Shown: positions 5,211-8,769 of the stretch, in pieces
Layout of the letters: every line of letters starts with the position of its first letter
Position numbering within the stretch: position 1 is the stretch's first letter
Origin: an uncultured Spirochaetaceae bacterium
GTDB taxonomy: Bacteria > Spirochaetota > Spirochaetia > Treponematales > Treponemataceae
Assembly: GCA_902796985.1 (NCBI GenBank)
Contig: CADBRC010000382.1
Span: 1-8,769, forward strand
Reading direction: 5' to 3'
Length of the DNA: 8,769 nucleotides
Position numbers and translations under genes: made by a program
The notes under the pieces: model-generated
The model's database searches: none
The model's input: the letters and a program-made list of their open reading frames with translations, nothing else
What the model was told of the DNA's origin: nothing

Positions 5211-6581
5211 CTAGATCCCGGCCCTGGAGAGGATGCTCTCGACCATCTCTTTTCCGGCCAGAACGATGGGCCTGTTTTCTGCGAAGTTCACTGCCTCTAT
5301 CTCGAAGCCGGCAGAGGAGAATATGACAGCCTTGTAGTACTTCTTCTCCTTGAGTACGTCGGCGACTTTCTGGACGGCGGCTTCCTGTATCGGCTTGCTC
5401 GTCCGGTAGAACTGCACGAGCCATACCTGCTTGCGGGCATTCTTCCAGCTCTCCGCCGATTCCTCGGTAGCCAGCATGAGGCAGCCGTACTTGGTGCTCT
5501 CTATGTTCATCGAGACCAGGTTGAAGCCTGTCTTCGCCGCTTTCTTGGCAATCTCCAGGAAGCCCTGCGGGGTCGCAGTCAGGTACTCCTTCATGCTGTC
5601 GTTGGTCTGAACGTCTTTGTATTGGTTGAGCTTGGTAGGAACGTCACGGAATTTAGGATTCTTTTTTGATATCTCTGTCCACTGCTCAATGGCTTCTTCT
5701 ATCTTGTGGTTTTTCTCGTAGCAGTCGGCGAGGAAGTAGCGGGCGTAGAGAGTCTCCTGGCTGCTGTCGTTCTTCGCACTCCTGACGGCATGCTCAAATT
5801 CCGAGGTCGCCATGTCTACCTGTCCTGCCAGCATATAGCAGCTGCCTTTTTCTATGAGGGACCTCTGCCTGAACTCCGGATCGCGCTGCCCCTTCTCGAA
5901 GGCCTTGACTGCGCCCGGGTAGTCGTTCGTTTCCTTGAGTATCTTGCCCAGATAGTAGTAATTGGACGGGGACTCCGGGGCGAGCTTTATAGCGGTGTCT
6001 ATTGCCTTCCTCGCGTCCACGAACTGCTTGGTATGGACATAGAGGTTGGACAGTGCCGCATAGGCCTTTGCATTGCGGGGAGCGAGCTGTATGACCTTCT
6101 GGAATGCCCCCATCGCAGCCGCCTGGTCGTTTGCCTCTTCAAAGAGCCGGCCGCACTCCAGATAGTTCTCGGGGTTCTTGGGCTCCTGCTTGGTCAGGAG
6201 CAGGTACTCCTTGAGCGCGTTCTCATTGTCATTATACTTGACGTACAGCTTTGCCAGCTTCTTGCGGAAGCTGGTTTCGGGAACGGAGCCGTCGAAGACC
6301 ATGTGCTGGGCGACACTCTTGAATTCCAGAAAAGCCAGCTCCGTCTTGTTCTCCGCCATGTAGGCCTCTCCGAGCCAGTAGTGGGCGACGTAGTCCTTGG
6401 GATCCTTTGTCAAGATGGCCTTGGCGACCTTCTGGGCCTGCTGTGCCTTGCCCATCTTAATTAATTTCTGGATACTGCCGATTTTCTTAGGAGTGAGGAG
6501 GGTCTTCATTATAATGAAGCACACGATGACCAATATGGCTATGACGACCGCGAATGCAATTACTGTCCCTATGTTGTCCAT
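5211..6581 (-). CDS. Membrane-anchored TPR protein with degenerate Mrr-like C-terminal domain
   Basis: A 456-residue protein. Residues 5-25 form one hydrophobic helix (TVIAFAVVIAILVIVCFIIM) followed by TPKK, so the bulk should be cytoplasmic. Residues about 35-320 are TPR units (clear ones near 67-95, 106-132, 138-168, 172-202, 205-233, 278-308). Residues about 338-456 match the order of the Mrr_cat restriction-endonuclease fold: FLEIAKKAAKTGFNL helix, WLVQFYR strand (387-393), AAVQKVADVL helix, KAVIFSSAGF (417-426), AVNFAENRPIVL (430-441), then a final helix. The expected catalytic D-G-G-I-D is replaced by KYGCL and the Q-x-K by Q390-F-Y392, so cleavage is unlikely. Start ATG 6579-6581 has AAGGTGG 12 nt upstream, a long spacing. 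First gene of the leftward operon. The TPR/membrane call is firm; the Mrr-like assignment is by motif recognition. Confidence 0.8.
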   Translation of the reverse strand: MDNIGTVIAFAVVIAILVIVCFIIMKTLLTPKKIGSIQKLIKMGKAQQAQKVAKAILTKDPKDYVAHYWLGEAYMAENKTELAFLEFKSVAQHMVFDGSVPETSFRKKLAKLYVKYNDNENALKEYLLLTKQEPKNPENYLECGRLFEEANDQAAAMGAFQKVIQLAPRNAKAYAALSNLYVHTKQFVDARKAIDTAIKLAPESPSNYYYLGKILKETNDYPGAVKAFEKGQRDPEFRQRSLIEKGSCYMLAGQVDMATSEFEHAVRSAKNDSSQETLYARYFLADCYEKNHKIEEAIEQWTEISKKNPKFRDVPTKLNQYKDVQTNDSMKEYLTATPQGFLEIAKKAAKTGFNLVSMNIESTKYGCLMLATEESAESWKNARKQVWLVQFYRTSKPIQEAAVQKVADVLKEKKYYKAVIFSSAGFEIEAVNFAENRPIVLAGKEMVESILSRAGI

Positions 6582-6627
6582 TGCTAGAAAAGACCACCTT
6601 GATTTGTCTTCTTATTGCCTGTTACCC

Positions 6628-6649
6628 CAAAAGCCCAGCGTTGCTTTTG
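6628..6649. repeat. Inverted repeat in the divergent intergenic region
   Basis: CAAAAGC (6628-6634) and GCTTTTG (6643-6649) form a perfect 7-bp inverted repeat with an 8-nt loop. It has no T tract, so it is not a terminator. It lies in the predicted leader of the leftward TPR-Mrr transcript and upstream of the rightward promoter, so it may be an RNA hairpin or a protein-binding site. Function unknown. Confidence 0.4.
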
Positions 6650-6659
6650 TAGTTAGCAG

Positions 6660-6688
6660 TTGAAAGATTAGCTCTTTTATGAGAATAT
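6660..6688 (+). promoter_or_regulatory. Candidate promoter for the rightward TPR operon
   Basis: TTGAAA (6660-6665), a 17-nt spacer and GAATAT (6683-6688) preceded directly by TGA, which gives an extended -10. The predicted start is near 6695, a few bases before the GGAGG ribosome site (6701-6705) of the gene at 6713. The -10 match is only moderate. Confidence 0.5.
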
Positions 6689-6693
6689 GTCAA
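6665..6693 (-). promoter_or_regulatory. Candidate promoter for the leftward TPR-Mrr operon
   Basis: On the minus strand a perfect TTGACA (6688-6693) is followed by a 17-nt spacer and TAATCT (6665-6670, 3 of 6 matches). It would give a leader of about 75 nt before the ATG at 6581. It occupies nearly the same bases as the rightward promoter, the -35 of each touching the -10 of the other. The weak -10 makes this tentative. Confidence 0.4.
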
Positions 6694-6712
6694 TGATTGC
6701 GGAGGCAGTGCG

Positions 6713-7465
6713 ATGGCGCGATTTGATTTGAGAAGGTTTGTCTTGTTCCCCCTGATGCTGGCGGCGGGTGTTGCCCTTCATGCCCAGTCCTTTTCCAGCG
6801 GGGAGGAGCTTTTCAGGACGGGTAAGTTCTCCGAGGCCGTCCCCCTCCTTGAGAAGGCCGTCGAGTCGGGAGAGAATCCCAAGGCATACATCTACCTCGC
6901 CCTCTGCTACCAGCAGATGAAGGAGTATGAGAAGGGCCTCGCCGTGCTGGAGCGGGGCATGGACGCGCCCGGTACGAACAAGAAGGTCATCGCCTTTGAC
7001 GCGGGCAACATCTCTTTCGCGATGGGCAATTACTCCGCTGCCGAGAACTGGTACTCCATGGCCATAGCGGCCGACCCTTCGTATGCTGCCCCCGTGCTGA
7101 ACCGCGCCAATACCAGGCTCAAGGCCGGCAAGTACGCAGACAGCAAGGCTGACTACGTGAGCTACCTGGGGCTGGAACCTGAGACTCCCCAAGGAAATTC
7201 CATAAAGACAATCATAAGCATGCTGACCCAGCAGATGGAGAACGAGGAGAAGGCCGAGGCCATCCGCGTGGAGCAGGAGCGCAAGCAGAAGGAAGAGGAG
7301 AAGCGGGTCGCCGCTGAGCGGGCGAGGCTCGAGCAGGAGGAAGCCGCCCGCCGCAAGAAGCTCCTTGAGGATGTCGCGTCTTCCCTGCAGGATGCCGCAT
7401 CGGAGAATATGTCCGCTGGTGCCGAGGGTACCGTGGACTACGGATACGAGTCTGAGCTGGAATAA
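6713..7465 (+). CDS. Exported TPR protein with charged helical tail
   Basis: A 250-residue protein with GGAGG (6701-6705) 7 nt before the ATG. Residues 1-24 are a signal peptide (ARFDLRRF, hydrophobic core, HA then Gln25) without a lipobox cysteine. Residues about 27-155 hold four TPR units (FRTGKFSEAVPLLEKAV, AYIYLALCYQQMKEYEKGLAVL, AFDAGNISFAMGNYSAAENW, PVLNRANTRLKAGKYADSKADY). Residues about 172-220 are an uninterrupted Glu/Lys/Arg/Ala helix, likely coiled coil or single alpha-helix, followed by an acidic Gly/Ser-rich tail ending DYGYESELE. A periplasmic scaffold role is inferred. It is 26 nt upstream of the H1-like membrane protein gene with no terminator between, so the two form an operon and may cooperate. 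No specific gene name recognised. Confidence 0.83.
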   Translation: MARFDLRRFVLFPLMLAAGVALHAQSFSSGEELFRTGKFSEAVPLLEKAVESGENPKAYIYLALCYQQMKEYEKGLAVLERGMDAPGTNKKVIAFDAGNISFAMGNYSAAENWYSMAIAADPSYAAPVLNRANTRLKAGKYADSKADYVSYLGLEPETPQGNSIKTIISMLTQQMENEEKAEAIRVEQERKQKEEEKRVAAERARLEQEEAARRKKLLEDVASSLQDAASENMSAGAEGTVDYGYESELE

Positions 7466-7491
7466 GGATATGAACGCCATCGGGAGGGGAT

Positions 7492-8769
7492 ATGGCTACG
7501 GAAAAGTCAACTGATAAGAAGAAGGAGACGGCGACCAGGAAGGCTTCTGCCTCCAAGACAGGCACCACGGAGAAAAAAACTGCTGCCGCGGGAAAGACCA
7601 CTGTGACTAGGGGGGCATCAACCAAGACCGCGGCTACTCCGTCCAGGACGGCTGCTGCGAAGACCGCTGCCTCCAAGACTACTGCAAGTAAAAGCACCGC
7701 AACGGCCCGTGCCAAAAGCACGGCCGTGAAAACCGCCTCTGCGACCAAGACTGCGGCTTCCAGGACAGCCACGACAAGGGCTGCCTCAACAACAGCGAGG
7801 ACAGCTACTGCCGCTACGAGATCAGGCACGTCCAGCACAAGGACGACTGCCAGCACGAGGCCGGCAGGGGCCAGTACGGGAACGGCGGCAGCCCGTTCCG
7901 CCGCCACGACAGAATCCTATCTGATGCAGTTTGCCCGCCTTGCCGAGGAAAAGCACAAGGACGAGTCTCTTCCGTCCGCTGCGGACCTTCCCTCCGCTGC
8001 AGAACTGCCTTCTGCCGCAGACTTGCCGTCCGCCTACGACCTCAAGCCGGAGCCGGAGACTGTCTCCGTTTCTGAGCCTGCTGCCGTTTCTGAACCTGTC
8101 TCCGTTTCTGAGTCTGCTGCCCCGGTGGAGCAGTCTGTTCCTGTGCAGCCTTCGGTGGCACAGCCGGCCCCGGAACAGGCTTCATCCAGCCAGTCCGCCC
8201 GCGAATGGCTTGCAAGCCTTTCTTCTTCGGCGGACGAAGCTGCCCCGGAAACGGGGACTACGGCTTCTCCGGAAGCTGCCTCCGTTACAGCGGCCTCTGC
8301 CGGAGCGGAAAACCCCGTCGCCGCCGTTCCCGATGAGGGCGGAGCTGATGAGGCTGAAGAAGAAGAGAAAAAGAAAAAGAAGAAATCTCCGGTATGGCTT
8401 TTCATCCTGCTTGCCCTGCTTTTGGGGCTTGGGGGTGGGGCAGGAGGTGTTTTCCTCGTAAAGGCGATCTCATCGGCGGGCGGCCAGTCCAGGCTCAGCC
8501 CCGAGGAACTTGCCAGAAAGAAGATGAACACTCTGGCCCTGGTTCAGAAATACATAGATGCGGGCATGTATGACAAAGCCCTTTCCCTTCTGAACGACCT
8601 GATGATAGACGACCCGGACGATGCGGCCGTATCTTCCATATTTGACCAGGTGGCCTCCCTGAGCAGGCAGGCTGCGGCTTTGGGCGGCTACGGCGGGACT
8701 GCGGGCTTCTACGATGCACAGGGGAACTACCATCCTGCGGCAGTCGGGCCCGATGGCAGCGTAGGCTAC
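7492..8769 (+). CDS. Single-pass membrane protein with histone-H1-like basic head (3' end outside window)
   Basis: Open for all 426 codons to the window edge; the stop is not seen. ATG at 7492 follows GGGAGGGG (7482-7489). Residues 1-140 are almost only Ala, Thr, Ser, Lys, Arg and Gly; between Glu27 and Glu141 there is no acidic residue, and 20 Lys/Arg are spread every 5-7 residues, Lys in the first part and Arg in the second. Next comes a short helix (SYLMQFARLAEEKHKDE, 142-158), four LPSAAD-type repeats (160-183), Val/Ser/Glu/Pro repeats (191-207), an SAREWLASL motif (235-243), an acidic patch (281-292), six Lys (293-298) and a transmembrane helix (301-323). Lys6 before the helix puts the N-terminal 300 residues in the cytoplasm. 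The rest (about 334-426) begins with a TPR-like helix pair (LVQKYIDAGMYDKALSLLNDLMIDDPDD) and then a Gly/Tyr-rich segment, in the periplasm. The head resembles histone-H1-like bacterial proteins in composition only; DNA binding is inference. Family not recognised. Confidence 0.75.
   Translation, partial: MATEKSTDKKKETATRKASASKTGTTEKKTAAAGKTTVTRGASTKTAATPSRTAAAKTAASKTTASKSTATARAKSTAVKTASATKTAASRTATTRAASTTARTATAATRSGTSSTRTTASTRPAGASTGTAAARSAATTESYLMQFARLAEEKHKDESLPSAADLPSAAELPSAADLPSAYDLKPEPETVSVSEPAAVSEPVSVSESAAPVEQSVPVQPSVAQPAPEQASSSQSAREWLASLSSSADEAAPETGTTASPEAASVTAASAGAENPVAAVPDEGGADEAEEEEKKKKKKSPVWLFILLALLLGLGGGAGGVFLVKAISSAGGQSRLSPEELARKKMNTLALVQKYIDAGMYDKALSLLNDLMIDDPDDAAVSSIFDQVASLSRQAAALGGYGGTAGFYDAQGNYHPAAVGPDGSVGY
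7969..8040 (+). repeat. Four tandem 18-nt units encoding LPSAAD repeats
   Basis: Four in-frame units (7969-7986, 7987-8004, 8005-8022, 8023-8040) encode LPSAAD, LPSAAE, LPSAAD, LPSAYD. The codons differ between units (for example CTT, CTT, CTG, TTG for Leu), while the peptide is kept, so this is an old repeat maintained at protein level rather than a fresh slippage expansion. Confidence 0.85.
8060..8121 (+). repeat. Near-identical 26-nt direct repeat, 36-nt period
   Basis: The stretch at 8060-8085 recurs at 8096-8121 with one difference in 26 bases (CCT versus TCT codon). Both encode VSVSEPAA / VSVSESAA. Unlike the LPSAAD units just before, the DNA itself is almost unchanged, which points to a recent in-frame duplication. 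Confidence 0.75.

Noticed and set aside
7470..7514. 14-codon open frame (ATG at 7470) between the exported TPR gene and the H1-like gene
   Set aside because: The purine stretch is only about 2 nt from the ATG, the peptide is not recognisable, and the strong GGGAGGGG serves the ATG at 7492.
7573..7579. A7 run in the coding sequence of the H1-like protein as a phase-variation or frameshift site
   Set aside because: The frame continues cleanly for 400 further codons with sensible domains; the run is AAA AAA plus one base by Lys codon use and is short for slippage.
7540..7900. Possible minisatellite or CRISPR-like array in the repetitive head
   Set aside because: The similarity is in amino-acid composition only; no repeat-spacer regularity or constant DNA unit is present.
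7212..7907. 231-residue minus-strand frame rich in Ala and Val
   Set aside because: It is the antisense shadow of the Lys/Ala/Thr-rich head and the charged helix; the apparent hydrophobic composition results from codon complementarity, and it has no credible start.
8034..8531. 165-residue minus-strand frame with a Phe run
   Set aside because: The Phe run is simply the complement of the Lys6/Glu patch and of the following codons; no ribosome site or family pattern.

Overview
The window looks like a chromosomal segment of a spirochaete, most likely a Treponema-type organism with moderately high GC. This is inferred from gene content and protein style: a PtsN-type EIIA fused to an excisionase-like helix-turn-helix, a bactofilin, several exported or membrane-anchored TPR proteins, MtaB, and a small-operon metallophosphoesterase. 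No rRNA or tRNA gene, insertion sequence, CRISPR array or phage gene was seen. It reads as core chromosome rather than an island.

Layout, left to right. Positions 1-63 hold the 3' end of an HU-family nucleoid protein, followed by a hairpin terminator that also serves the convergent ptsN-like gene (150-800, minus). Positions 801-981 are a divergent promoter region. To the left, a good promoter drives a very short leader made of a tandemly duplicated Shine-Dalgarno unit for the HTH-EIIA protein. To the right, a near-consensus promoter sits so close to the bactofilin ATG (982) that the mRNA is predicted to be leaderless. The rightward operon is bactofilin (982-1413), an exported TPR protein (1430-2080) and the tRNA methylthiotransferase mtaB (2062-3519, GTG start, overlapping the TPR gene). 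It ends 7 nt from the end of an opposing operon.

The leftward operon (6581 to 3527) encodes a membrane-anchored TPR protein with a C-terminal domain resembling the Mrr restriction-endonuclease fold but lacking the usual catalytic residues. It continues with a metallophosphoesterase (3 nt gap) and a ParB/sulfiredoxin-like protein with a DGNHR motif (38 nt overlap). A 131-nt divergent region (6582-6712) holds two interleaved candidate promoters and an inverted repeat. The rightward operon beyond it has an exported TPR protein with a charged helical tail (6713-7465) and a gene open at the window edge (7492-8769). That last gene encodes a single-pass membrane protein whose long cytoplasmic head is a histone-H1-like Lys/Arg/Ala/Thr/Ser tract, followed by six-residue repeats, an acidic patch, a Lys6 stop and a transmembrane helix.

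Taken together, the window is rich in envelope scaffolding: a bactofilin polymer, two exported TPR proteins, one TPR protein and one TPR-like protein anchored in the inner membrane. Two of the membrane proteins carry cytoplasmic modules of a nucleic-acid-associated type (Mrr-like fold, H1-like tail). A link between nucleoid and membrane is an inference only. Functions of the TPR proteins, the ParB-like protein and the H1-like protein cannot be settled from sequence alone.
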